Below, in pieces: positions 50,383 through 58,366 of a stretch of 64,000 nucleotides of DNA. The notes below the pieces were generated by a model, which saw only the letters and a program-made list of their open reading frames with translations, was not told the origin of the DNA and did not search any database. The position numbers and the translations under genes are program-made. Source of the DNA: Candidatus Bathyarchaeota archaeon (GTDB lineage Archaea; Thermoproteota; Bathyarchaeia; 40CM-2-53-6); NCBI GenBank assembly GCA_005888745.1, contig VBBS01000030.1, forward strand, positions 1 to 64,000. The letters are read 5' to 3'. The first letter of the stretch is position 1; each line of letters begins with the position of its first letter.

Positions 50383-50730
50383 CCTCGCCTTGAACTGAAG
50401 CGGAGCTTCTTGCCTTCCGGGGATATCGGAAAATCTCTGGCACACGATGACATGCACAAACCATGATCGAAATCTTATCTGCAGTGACCAAACTCTAGGG
50501 TCGATAATTGGTAGAACGGTAGAGGCATTATCTATTTCTCCACCTATCCGCGAGATGGTCATCCACGTCTTTAGTACCTTGTTGCGTAAGTTTATTCTAT
50601 TGTGGGGCGAACGCGATAGTACTGTGGAGTCTTGCTCTAGGTTTCGATTGGCTTAACCTTCAACAGTAAACGTTGCTTATCCGGCGAGGACGGATAGCAA
50701 AACGGAGGAGAGACGGCCACGCGTTACATA
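50383..50730. other. Intergenic region before the intein-containing gene unit
   Basis: About 350 bases contain short frames on both strands without domain-like sequence or ribosome-binding sites. GGAGGAGA at 50703-50710 is a strong Shine-Dalgarno-like sequence lying 20 bases before the first good start codon, TTG 50731. A promoter for the downstream unit should lie here. Confidence 0.4.
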
Positions 50731-50940
50731 TTGACAGTTGACTTCGAAGAAGACAACGACATCGACAGTTTCATCCGGTTTGTCCAGTACCACACTAAAC
50801 GCTTGAAGTGTCCCAGCAAGGACGTGTTCATCCGGCTCGCTCACGAATGGGAAAAACAGCTGGTGAGCCACCCTGAGCCAAACAACGGCATTGGAATCAA
50901 GAAAGAGAAGAAAAAAACGCTCAAAGAACCATCCGAGTAA
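50731..50940 (+). CDS. Small hypothetical protein preceding the intein-containing gene
   Basis: 69 residues: acidic N-terminus (VDFEEDNDIDSFIRFVQYHT) and a Lys-rich C-terminus (IGIKKEKKKTLKEPSE). It starts with TTG, with GGAGGAGA some distance upstream. It overlaps the next gene by 50 bases in another frame. No homologue recognised; probable partner of the intein-bearing protein. Confidence 0.5.
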   Translation: MTVDFEEDNDIDSFIRFVQYHTKRLKCPSKDVFIRLAHEWEKQLVSHPEPNNGIGIKKEKKKTLKEPSE

Positions 50941-52267
50941 ATTCAAGATCCGGGTACGATACAAGTACCACTACTACCGCTGGATCAACACCCAAGACTA
51001 CGGCAGCTTCAAAGACATCTACGAAAAATACAAAGACCAAGGATACTCCTTCTGGTGTGTCCCAAAAGGAGACACTGTGTTCACCAATCCCGGAATACAA
51101 TCAATGGGTGAGCAACTAGACTCGATAGTATCCGCAAATGGAAATTACGAGCTTCCAACTCGATATTTTGAAAGAGATTATGCTGGAGACCTCGTCGTCG
51201 TAAAGCCTTTCCTCCTACCTGAGACGAGGCTAACTCCGGAACATCCAGTCCTATCGTGCGAATCAAATCCACAGAAATCAAAGTGGTACGATCCTCAGAC
51301 GAGACCGTTATTGAAAAAAACTTGGAAGTCCGCAGGAGAGTTAACTGAAAGAGATTGGGTCTTCTTCCCACTCTTCAAAGGCAACAGAGAGGGAGATCCC
51401 GAGCTCCTCTACCTCCTCGGCCTATACATGGCCGAAGGGTATCCCACAGGCAGTCAAGTGTACTTTGCACTGGGACACAAAGAACGACAACTGGCCGAGC
51501 ACATTCTTCAGATGGCGGAAAAGCACTGGAGCGTCAAGGGCACCATAAACAGTCACAGAAATGGACTGCTAGTACGCTTTTCCAAACCAGCTTTGGCCGA
51601 CTTCATGAGGAAAGAGTTCGGCAGCAGAGCAGTTAGTAAGAAGATCCCGTCGTGGATCATAGAACAACGCGATCCTCAACCCTTCCTCGAAGGATGGCTG
51701 AAGGGAGACGGCTTCAAGCGAGGAAATACGTGGAGACTCGCGACGTCATCCAAAACAGCCGCTTACCAGGCGCTGCTCATGGGTTCTCGGCTTGGCATTC
51801 TACCCGCCATTTACAAGGACCATAGAAAGAAACGAGGGATAATCCAAGGGCAAAAGGTCAACGCGAAGCCATCATACGAGATACGATTCCATCAAAACGG
51901 CAGCAAATACTCAAACGAGGCAAGTCACGTAGTAAGGACAGACAACGGCTTCTGGGTCAAGATAAACAACATACAGAGAGAAAAATTCTCGGGCAAAGTC
52001 TGCAATATGGAGACGCCTTCAAACACCTATCTTCTATCCTTCATCGTTCACAACTGTGCGGATTTGCCTCCGGAGTATTCTAGCCAGGATGGAACTTGGA
52101 CAGGCTACCGACTAGACGGCGACAAAACCCATACCGAATCCACTTTGAAAAGATACGGACGACATAAAGCGTGGATCGACACCAGCTACAAATTCGAGGG
52201 AAAAAACGTGATCCTAGTATACAACGCCGCGACAAAACGACATTCGAAATTGCTTAAGGATCAATAG
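50891..52267 (+). CDS. Unrecognised short host protein carrying a large intein
   Basis: 458 residues. Residues 56-388 are a complete intein (see separate entry), so the spliced product would have only ~125 residues: a basic N-extein of 55 residues ending in KYKDQGYSFW and a C-extein of 70 residues beginning CADLPPEYSSQDG. The joined sequence does not suggest a known family. Start TTG 50891 lies inside the preceding gene; the real N-terminus could be slightly later. Inteins usually occupy conserved replication or metabolic enzymes, so a short orphan host is unusual. Confidence 0.85.
   Translation: MESRKRRKKRSKNHPSKFKIRVRYKYHYYRWINTQDYGSFKDIYEKYKDQGYSFWCVPKGDTVFTNPGIQSMGEQLDSIVSANGNYELPTRYFERDYAGDLVVVKPFLLPETRLTPEHPVLSCESNPQKSKWYDPQTRPLLKKTWKSAGELTERDWVFFPLFKGNREGDPELLYLLGLYMAEGYPTGSQVYFALGHKERQLAEHILQMAEKHWSVKGTINSHRNGLLVRFSKPALADFMRKEFGSRAVSKKIPSWIIEQRDPQPFLEGWLKGDGFKRGNTWRLATSSKTAAYQALLMGSRLGILPAIYKDHRKKRGIIQGQKVNAKPSYEIRFHQNGSKYSNEASHVVRTDNGFWVKINNIQREKFSGKVCNMETPSNTYLLSFIVHNCADLPPEYSSQDGTWTGYRLDGDKTHTESTLKRYGRHKAWIDTSYKFEGKNVILVYNAATKRHSKLLKDQ
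51056..52054 (+). mobile_element. Intein with LAGLIDADG homing-endonuclease domain (residues 56-388)
   Basis: Block A is CVPKGDTVFTN with Cys1; block B is LTPEHPVLSC with the conserved TxxH-like histidine. Two dodecapeptides, LYLLGLYMAEGYP and LEGWLKGDGFKRG, mark the homing-endonuclease domain. Block F is FSGKVCNMETPSNTYLLSF and block G ends IVHN followed by Cys+1. All class 1 splicing residues are present, so protein splicing should be active. It is 333 residues long. Intein genes home by double-strand-break repair. Confidence 0.9.
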
Positions 52268-52451
52268 GGCCCTCACCTTTCTCTCACGTTTTCAGCTCTC
52301 TCTAACGGCTAAGTATTCTCTGCATTCTGGGGGGCCTCGTTTGAGGCGTTCTCTAGCTCTCAGCCGTACGAGAGGGAGAACCCAAGAGCAGTATGTATCG
52401 AGGCTTTGAGGGCAATTCAGCTTCTGCCCTAGGAGGAGTCGGTGAGGTCTG

Positions 52452-52877
52452 ATGAACAAGGCAAGATTAGAGAGAATCATCCGATCTCTTGCTTATCGCA
52501 AACCGATGTCATCTGAAGTCCGACCCAGACAAATTAGCGGGGCCCAGAAGACTGCTGCCGTACTATATTCAAAGATTGTGCCCGAACACAACGCGAAATT
52601 CGCCTCAAGAAGGAGGGAATTGCTTTCGAAAGGAGTTCAACTCATATACGTTGACCTAAAGGGGCATGAGAAACCAGATCTCACTTGGTTCGGTGGAAAG
52701 AGCATAGTCAGTGAGGACGTTAAGTCCACTGGGCACAAGTCAGATAGAAACGGAAATTATCGTGACTTGTTGCACCTCCATGGTAAGTTGCGGTTTCATA
52801 CTAGACGCGATTCATTTGCCTTGTCGTGTGAGAGCACGATTGACTCGATCCAAGAGGTTGCTCGTCACTACACGTGA
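52452..52877 (+). CDS. Putative PD-(D/E)xK nuclease-like protein
   Basis: 141 residues, ATG 52452 with GGTGAGG about seven bases before it. The core YVDLKGHEKPDLTWFGG then SEDVKSTGH contains PD and, ~14 residues later, DVK in the spacing of a PD-DxK nuclease motif. A basic N-terminal helix precedes it. This could be a Holliday-junction or restriction-type nuclease. It follows the intein-bearing gene by 184 bases in the same direction. The nuclease call rests on one motif. Confidence 0.5.
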   Translation: MNKARLERIIRSLAYRKPMSSEVRPRQISGAQKTAAVLYSKIVPEHNAKFASRRRELLSKGVQLIYVDLKGHEKPDLTWFGGKSIVSEDVKSTGHKSDRNGNYRDLLHLHGKLRFHTRRDSFALSCESTIDSIQEVARHYT

Positions 52878-52939
52878 CTGTCGAATGTGGCCACGTGAAG
52901 TGAGCGACCCTTAAGAGGCGCGATTCAATCCCAACTCGT

Positions 52940-54265
52940 ATGGAGACAGCGATCGTCCAGAAGGAGGCCCTCTGGCGGAACTCCAACTTTCTGAAGCTCT
53001 GGACTTCGGAGACTATATCCCAATTCGGCAGCCAGTTCACCGGGCTAGCCCTTCCTCTAACGGCCATAATCATTCTAAGCGCGGACTCCGTTCAGGTGGG
53101 AATACTGAACTTCGCGGGGACCGTGCCCTGGTTGATGTTCGGGCTGCTAGCCGGGGTCTGGATTGACAGGCATCGCAAACAGCGCATCATGGTGACCTCC
53201 AACATACTTCGGGGATCGATACTCGCCCTAATTCCAATAGCAGCCGTCTTGGGAGTCATAACGAAACTCGGAATTCCATTCCTTTACGCGATAAGCTTCG
53301 CTGTCGGGTTCCTACAGGTTTTCTTCGACATAACCTACCAATCCTACCTGCCTTCCCTGGTGCGGAGGAATCAGCTGGTAGAAGGAAACCGCAACCTGCA
53401 GGCAAGCGCATCCACAGCCCAAGTGGCTGGACCCACGATAGCAGGGATCATCATCAGCATAATCACCGCACCTATCGCGATTGCCATTGATGCAGCCTCT
53501 TTCTTCGCATCTGCACTTGCGCTAGGACGGATCGAGCATGAAGAGGTGATCGATAGAGAAATTGCAAAGCCTTCCGTATTGGCTGATATTCGGGAGGGAC
53601 TTCACGTCGTCTTAGGCGACAGACGACTTCGGATGATCGCAGGCTGCACAGGAACCTCCAATTTCTTCTCAACCGGTCTGGGCACCCTCTTCCTACTTTA
53701 CCTGATCCAGCCTAGCCCTGCTGGACTTGGAGTTTCCAAGGATCTCGCTGGAGTTACCGCGGGGATCATATTCAGCGTGGCAAGTGTCGGCGCTCTGGTC
53801 GGAGTCGCAATCTCCACTAGGGCGGCAAAGAGCATTGGAGTTGGACCCGCCATAATTGGAAGCATACTCATCGGCGGACTCGGAGCGATTCCCTACTATC
53901 TCTCCGGATCTCTTACGGTATCTCCCTTGTTTACACTGGGAGGCTTTGGGGTTAACGGGAGCATGCTATCTATCATGGCAGGCCAATTCGTTAGCTTCAT
54001 CGCGACCGTAGTTTACAACGTCAACCAGGTCAGTCTGAGACAGGCGATAGTACCGCTTCGTCTACAGGGACGAATGAACGCAACAATGCGGTTCCTGGTC
54101 TGGGGGACAATACCTCTCGGCGCTCTCACCGGCGGATTACTAGGCGAGTTTCTCGGATTGCGGACCGCGATTGGAATAGCGATACTAGGCGGCTCGTTGG
54201 CGTTTCTCTGGGTTCTTTTATCCCCTGTCCGTTCGCTACAGAATATACCCGAACCTCTCGAATAG
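52940..54265 (+). CDS. MFS_3-family exporter
   Basis: 441 residues with twelve predicted helices. Motifs are GVWIDRHRKQRIMVTSNILRG in loop 2-3 (the MFS signature) and RRNQLVEGNRNLQASASTAQVAGP near residue 145, typical of EntS/macrolide-exporter-like MFS_3 proteins. It would pump an organic solute out with protons. ATG at 52940. The remnant at 4359-4550 is from a related gene. Its stop lies 16 bases from that of the convergent aldo/keto reductase. Confidence 0.92.
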   Translation: METAIVQKEALWRNSNFLKLWTSETISQFGSQFTGLALPLTAIIILSADSVQVGILNFAGTVPWLMFGLLAGVWIDRHRKQRIMVTSNILRGSILALIPIAAVLGVITKLGIPFLYAISFAVGFLQVFFDITYQSYLPSLVRRNQLVEGNRNLQASASTAQVAGPTIAGIIISIITAPIAIAIDAASFFASALALGRIEHEEVIDREIAKPSVLADIREGLHVVLGDRRLRMIAGCTGTSNFFSTGLGTLFLLYLIQPSPAGLGVSKDLAGVTAGIIFSVASVGALVGVAISTRAAKSIGVGPAIIGSILIGGLGAIPYYLSGSLTVSPLFTLGGFGVNGSMLSIMAGQFVSFIATVVYNVNQVSLRQAIVPLRLQGRMNATMRFLVWGTIPLGALTGGLLGEFLGLRTAIGIAILGGSLAFLWVLLSPVRSLQNIPEPLE

Positions 54266-54281
54266 AAAGGACCCGAACTGT

Positions 54282-55115
54282 TTATGAGAACGCTTTAGCT
54301 AGTCTCTGATAGTCTTCCCTGTCTAGTTTCCATTCAGCTACCTCAGCGTTTTCTTTGACATGATCCGTGGCCACCGCCTTCGGGATCGCAACTACAGAAT
54401 CGTGTTGTAGAACCCAGCTCAGAGCCACCTGGTTTCGACTCTTTCCCAGATTTCCCGCTATCTCGTCCAAGACTTTGAACGATGATCCCTTTCCTCTCGG
54501 AATTTTTCCCTGGCCAAGCGGGCTGTACGCGATCATGGTTAAGCCCGCTTTCTGGCAATACTGCAGGATTCCCGCCTCCACACTTCTATAGATCAGACTG
54601 AACTCGACCTGGTTAGAGACAATTTTCTCACGAGATAGAGAGTGTTGCGCCTCTTTCATCTGCTCGACCGAGAAATTGCTTACCCCGATGTGACGGATGA
54701 GGCCGTCGCCAACGAGCTTCTCCATCGCCTTCATTGTCTCTGAAATAGGAATCCTCGGGTTCGGCCAATGCAACTGGTACAGGTCCATCTGCTTCAATCC
54801 GAGCCTTTTCAAGCTCCTCTTCGCCGCTGCCAACACGTCATCATATGCGAAATGTCTTGGGGAAACCTTCGAAGCCACAAAGACCCTATCACGACGTCCT
54901 TCCAGGACTCGGGCCACAACTTCCTCAGTGTGCCCTGCCCCATACATTTCTGCCGTATCGATAAATTTCATCTCAAGATCCAAGCCTAGCCCGAGAGCCT
55001 CGATCCCAGCCCTGTCTTGCGAAGAATCCGGTCCCATCTCGCCCCCGATTCCCCATGTTCCGAGTCCAACGACCGGGATTGATTCGTGAGTGCGTCCTAA
55101 GTGTCTAAACTGCAT
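54282..55115 (-). CDS. Aldo/keto reductase
   Basis: 277 residues with the AKR tetrad: Asp and Tyr in MKFIDTAEMYGAGHTEEV (~50-62), Lys in FVASKVSP (~82) and His in DLYQLHWPNPR (~112), plus NADP(H)-binding SNFSVEQMKEA and AIPKAVATDHVKENAE at the C-terminus. It reduces aldehydes or ketones with NADPH. ATG at 55115; convergent with the MFS exporter gene. Confidence 0.95.
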   Translation of the reverse strand: MQFRHLGRTHESIPVVGLGTWGIGGEMGPDSSQDRAGIEALGLGLDLEMKFIDTAEMYGAGHTEEVVARVLEGRRDRVFVASKVSPRHFAYDDVLAAAKRSLKRLGLKQMDLYQLHWPNPRIPISETMKAMEKLVGDGLIRHIGVSNFSVEQMKEAQHSLSREKIVSNQVEFSLIYRSVEAGILQYCQKAGLTMIAYSPLGQGKIPRGKGSSFKVLDEIAGNLGKSRNQVALSWVLQHDSVVAIPKAVATDHVKENAEVAEWKLDREDYQRLAKAFS

Positions 55116-55514
55116 AGTGTCTCACACTTACGACTCGAGAAAAGTGCCTTGCGGCATCAAACTTAGCTCGACGCTACGCTAAGAAAGACAGTACTATGCG
55201 TCACGAAAATGCTTTTTCCCCATCTGCTCGAAGATACTCAAAAAGAAACGCCAAACCGATGGCGCCCGACCGTAAATCGCCCATTTTCAGCCCCGATCCA
55301 TGATCTGGGACCATGCCCCTATCTCGCTCCCTGAATCATTCGAAGATCGCCCTAGATCTACTATTCTTTTCCTCTGCCGATAAAGCCTGGTCTGTGGTCT
55401 GAACCGCGAGACTCGCTCGGAATCAACACCGGAAGGGAAAATAGTTTCTAGAAAAAAGGGGTCTTAGCGACCGACCCCTGCGTCGCATGAGAGGTGTTTC
55501 TCTTTTGCCCCATC
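55116..55514. other. Intergenic region with hemC terminator hairpin
   Basis: No gene is seen in ~400 bases between the hemC-like and aldo/keto reductase genes. It contains the reductase promoter region (near 55140-55200) and, at 55451-55479, a hairpin with a T-run on the minus strand. Confidence 0.45.
55451..55479 (-). terminator. Hairpin terminator downstream of the hemC-like gene
   Basis: On the minus strand AGGGGTC (55479-55473), a 9-base loop and GACCCCT (55463-55457) form a 7-bp stem followed by TTTTTT (plus-strand A-run 55452-55457). It lies 36-64 bases after the hemC-like stop codon and so is placed for transcription termination. Confidence 0.6.
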
Positions 55515-56444
55515 TTAGCGACGAGCGTTTCGCCAGGTCATCTCGATCCTGCTCGCCCCCTTTGCGATGAGCTCCTCTCCTATTTCTCGAGCCAGTCTCA
55601 CGCCTTCTCTAGCAGGACCAGACCTTTCAGCAAACAATCGTTCCTTTCCATCGACTGAGAGGATACACGCCCTCACTTGAATCCGGTCTCCTCTAGCCGC
55701 GGCAAGCCCACCGAAGGGAACCTTGCTAGTTCCCTCGAGAATCCGCACTAGTTCCCTCTCGGCATCCACCTCCGTCCGAGTCGGCTGGTGCTCAATCGAC
55801 CTCAACGTCGCAATGACCTTCAGATTATCCCGTCTCGCAACAATAGCCAACGCTCCTTGACCAGGAGCCGGCATGAACTCTTCGATCGGCAACCGCTCCG
55901 AGACTCTCTGGGCAATACCCAACCTGGCGAGACCGGCCTCGGCCAGTATAGTCGCATCGAACTCTCCCTTGTCCACTCTCTCGACCCTTGTCTCAACGTC
56001 TCCCCACAGAGGTTCAGGGCGCAGATCCGGCCTGGCACGTCTAAGCTGCGCGACCCTGACAGGGTTGCTCGTTCCAACCCGGCTACCCTTAACGAGATCC
56101 CTCAACATTCTATCTCCACTGCTAACCAAGGCCTCCGCTGGAGATCCCCTCTCAGGAACACTTGCAATCACGAGCCGCGCACTCCTATCGATAATCGGCA
56201 CGTCCTTCATGTTGTGAACTGCAAAGTCGACCCTGCCTTCCAAGATCTGTTGATCGACATCTTTGTCGACTATTCCTCTTTGTTCGAGAGAAAGCATCGA
56301 CCTGCCATCGTTAGCATCGCCCGCTGTCTCGATTATCTTTCGTTCGATTCTTAGACCAGCGTTTTTTTGGACTATTCGGTCGACAACAAGATCGGTCTGA
56401 ACCAGCGACAGTTTGCTGTTTCGAGAACCGACCTTGAGAAACAT
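55515..56444 (-). CDS. hemC: Porphobilinogen deaminase (hydroxymethylbilane synthase)-like protein, catalytic site altered
   Basis: 309 residues with overall HemC layout: VGSRNSKLSLVQTD at the start, FAVHNMKDVP with the catalytic Asp near residue 84, VGTSNPVRVAQLRRARPDL near 128, GDVETRVERVDKGEFDATILAEAGL, and a C-terminal domain. However, the dipyrromethane-cofactor cysteine is replaced (LEGTSKVPFGG where LEGGCxVPxG is expected), and the arginines usual in GTSSLRR and LRGN are Val and Trp here. The protein may not be able to polymerise porphobilinogen normally. No other heme genes are nearby. ATG at 56444. Confidence 0.8.
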   Translation of the reverse strand: MFLKVGSRNSKLSLVQTDLVVDRIVQKNAGLRIERKIIETAGDANDGRSMLSLEQRGIVDKDVDQQILEGRVDFAVHNMKDVPIIDRSARLVIASVPERGSPAEALVSSGDRMLRDLVKGSRVGTSNPVRVAQLRRARPDLRPEPLWGDVETRVERVDKGEFDATILAEAGLARLGIAQRVSERLPIEEFMPAPGQGALAIVARRDNLKVIATLRSIEHQPTRTEVDAERELVRILEGTSKVPFGGLAAARGDRIQVRACILSVDGKERLFAERSGPAREGVRLAREIGEELIAKGASRIEMTWRNARR

Positions 56445-56535
56445 CCTCGGCTCACCGTGGTGGAGGTTTCAACGACAGCATCGACCGCGCAGAATCGAAC
56501 AGGACGACTCGAGTCTTTGCGATAATAAGCGTATC

Positions 56536-56829
56536 TTAGAGATCGGTGGGAACTTCGCTCGAACCCTGCGAGGCCACGTCGCTCTTCGGTGAGTGCTGCA
56601 ACGTCCTCACCACATCCTCCAGTCTTAGATGAGTCTTGTGGAGTCGTATCTCGTCCTCTTCAAAGCCCAGCTCTACCATTCCGTGATCTGTTAGAAACTT
56701 AGCGGCCCAAGAAACAGCGTTCCTCGGAATACGCAGCTGTTTCGATATCTCGTCGAGCTTGTGCCAGGCGCCATCTACTATATGCATCCAGACGTACCAG
56801 AGAAGCATCGGTCGTGGTCCGCCAGGCAT
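56536..56829 (-). CDS. Winged-helix DNA-binding protein
   Basis: 97 residues with a wHTH (residues ~10-75): MHIVDGAWHKLDEISKQL, recognition helix NAVSWAAKFLTDHGMVELG and a wing. No effector domain is present. It probably represses a nearby promoter. Starts at ATG 56829; 91 bases separate it from the downstream hemC-like gene on the same strand, so the two could be co-transcribed. Confidence 0.75.
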   Translation of the reverse strand: MPGGPRPMLLWYVWMHIVDGAWHKLDEISKQLRIPRNAVSWAAKFLTDHGMVELGFEEDEIRLHKTHLRLEDVVRTLQHSPKSDVASQGSSEVPTDL

Positions 56830-56957
56830 TGTCTATAGGCTCCCCTATTCCCACAACAGCCCCTGTATCCTACTAACCCTAGTGTAACTATGCGATTTTT
56901 CACCGAGTAACACGCGAGCGAACCGCAACCCCTTGGGCCCCAGAGTCTCAACCGTTC

Positions 56958-57401
56958 ATGGGTCCGAGAGGAAAGATTCTCACCTTACTCTTCCTGATCA
57001 TAGTCATCGTTGCCGTCTGGCAGTTCACAGGCCCCGCACTCATTCCTTCAGTCGGGACGAAATACCTCTCCTCAACACAATACGCGAACCGTGGAAGCTG
57101 GGTGCTTTTGGAAGTCTCCGGTTACGGGAGAGTCTTTCTGGCGTTCTCTATCGCAAATCTGACCTATCCTCGGACAACTCTCCCGACCTCTTACTCGCTC
57201 ATCATCGGCAAAGTGAACGAGACCGCGCCATCCTCATACGCCCGAGGCCTTACTCTGAAGATTACAGCGTTGCGCATCCAAGACAACTATGATGGCTCCA
57301 TTTCCAGCGGGCGCCATCAGGGAACTTTCCAGACGCGGCTCAGGCTACAACCCGGTTCAACTTCAAAACCTCAACAAACCATCAGCTCAAGTTCACAATA
57401 A
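56958..57401 (+). CDS. Membrane-anchored hypothetical protein
   Basis: 147 residues: a membrane anchor at ~6-26 (ILTLLFLIIVIVAVWQFTG), then a beta-rich extracellular domain of ~85 residues (GSWVLLEVSGYGRVFLAFSI, SYSLIIGKVNETAPS) and a Ser/Gln-rich tail. ATG at 56958; a longer alternative frame from 56933 is out of frame. No family recognised. Confidence 0.65.
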   Translation: MGPRGKILTLLFLIIVIVAVWQFTGPALIPSVGTKYLSSTQYANRGSWVLLEVSGYGRVFLAFSIANLTYPRTTLPTSYSLIIGKVNETAPSSYARGLTLKITALRIQDNYDGSISSGRHQGTFQTRLRLQPGSTSKPQQTISSSSQ

Positions 57402-57555
57402 GCTACCAGCTCTACGAGATCCTTGTCTTAGGCTGACTCCTAGATCACTTCTCGACCCAGGTATTCAATATAACCCAGAGTGTCGTCTGATCATTTTCCG
57501 ATTCCGCTAAAGGATTATTTATCTCGCGCTGAGGCTCGGTTCCGATTGTTGAGTT

Positions 57556-58185
57556 TTGGCCATAACCTACGACTATATTGACGATTATCTGTATCGCATC
57601 GCACAACCAAGAGATCTCCTGTTTCAAAAGATGGAAGAGGAAGCTGACTCCGGAGCAGTTCCTATCATCGGACCGCTCGTCGGTCGACTCCTGTACAATC
57701 TCGCCCGCAGTAGCCAGAGCAAGAACGTCCTTGAGATAGGAACCGCCATCGGCTACTCAGGAATCTGGCTCGGAAGAGCAGTCGCCCCACTCAGAGGATC
57801 CGTCACAACCATCGACAAAGACGCAGAACGCGTCAAACGCGCTGAGAAAAACATCGCTGAGGCCAAGCTTCAGAAGGTCATCACGGTCCTGAGAGGAGAC
57901 GCCTTGCACATCCTACCAACTCTCAAAGACGAATACGATCTTGTCTTCCTGGATTCTGACAAGGACATTTACCTCGACGCGTTCAAGTTGAGCGTGAAAA
58001 AGCTCCGCAAAGGAGGCCTGTTCATCGCCGACAACACGTTGTGGGGCGGCGACGTGGCGAAAGGCGGCAAGTCCGAGCTGACTCAGACGATGATCAAGTT
58101 CAACAAGGAAGTATCCGGATACCAGGGAATGTCGACTGTAATTGTCCCGTTACGCGACGGAGTTCTAGTGGGACTGAAAGAGTAG
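57556..58185 (+). CDS. O-methyltransferase (catechol/caffeoyl-CoA type)
   Basis: 209 residues with the SAM-binding VLEIGTAIGYSGIWLGRA near 59-76, the acidic strand TIDKDAERV near 85-93, YDLVFLDSDKDIYLDAF near 130-146 and FIADNTLWGG near 155-164. These match the cation-dependent class I O-methyltransferases (COMT/CCoAOMT). The metal-binding Asp residues of that family are in place. Substrate unknown. It starts with TTG 57556, preceded by an AT-rich TTATTTAT at ~57513. Confidence 0.92.
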   Translation: MAITYDYIDDYLYRIAQPRDLLFQKMEEEADSGAVPIIGPLVGRLLYNLARSSQSKNVLEIGTAIGYSGIWLGRAVAPLRGSVTTIDKDAERVKRAEKNIAEAKLQKVITVLRGDALHILPTLKDEYDLVFLDSDKDIYLDAFKLSVKKLRKGGLFIADNTLWGGDVAKGGKSELTQTMIKFNKEVSGYQGMSTVIVPLRDGVLVGLKE

Positions 58186-58366
58186 ATGTTTCAAAAACCA
58201 TTGCACTCTACGGCGCATATATCCCGGGAGGATTTTCCGGGTTACACTACAAGTTTATACGATTCTGTACAAATCTCTTTAATTAGCGGACACGATGTTT
58301 GGGGGCTACTCCTGCAGTTCTCGGCTCCGAGGTACGGGGAAGAAGTATAGGAGTTAGGAAAGAACA

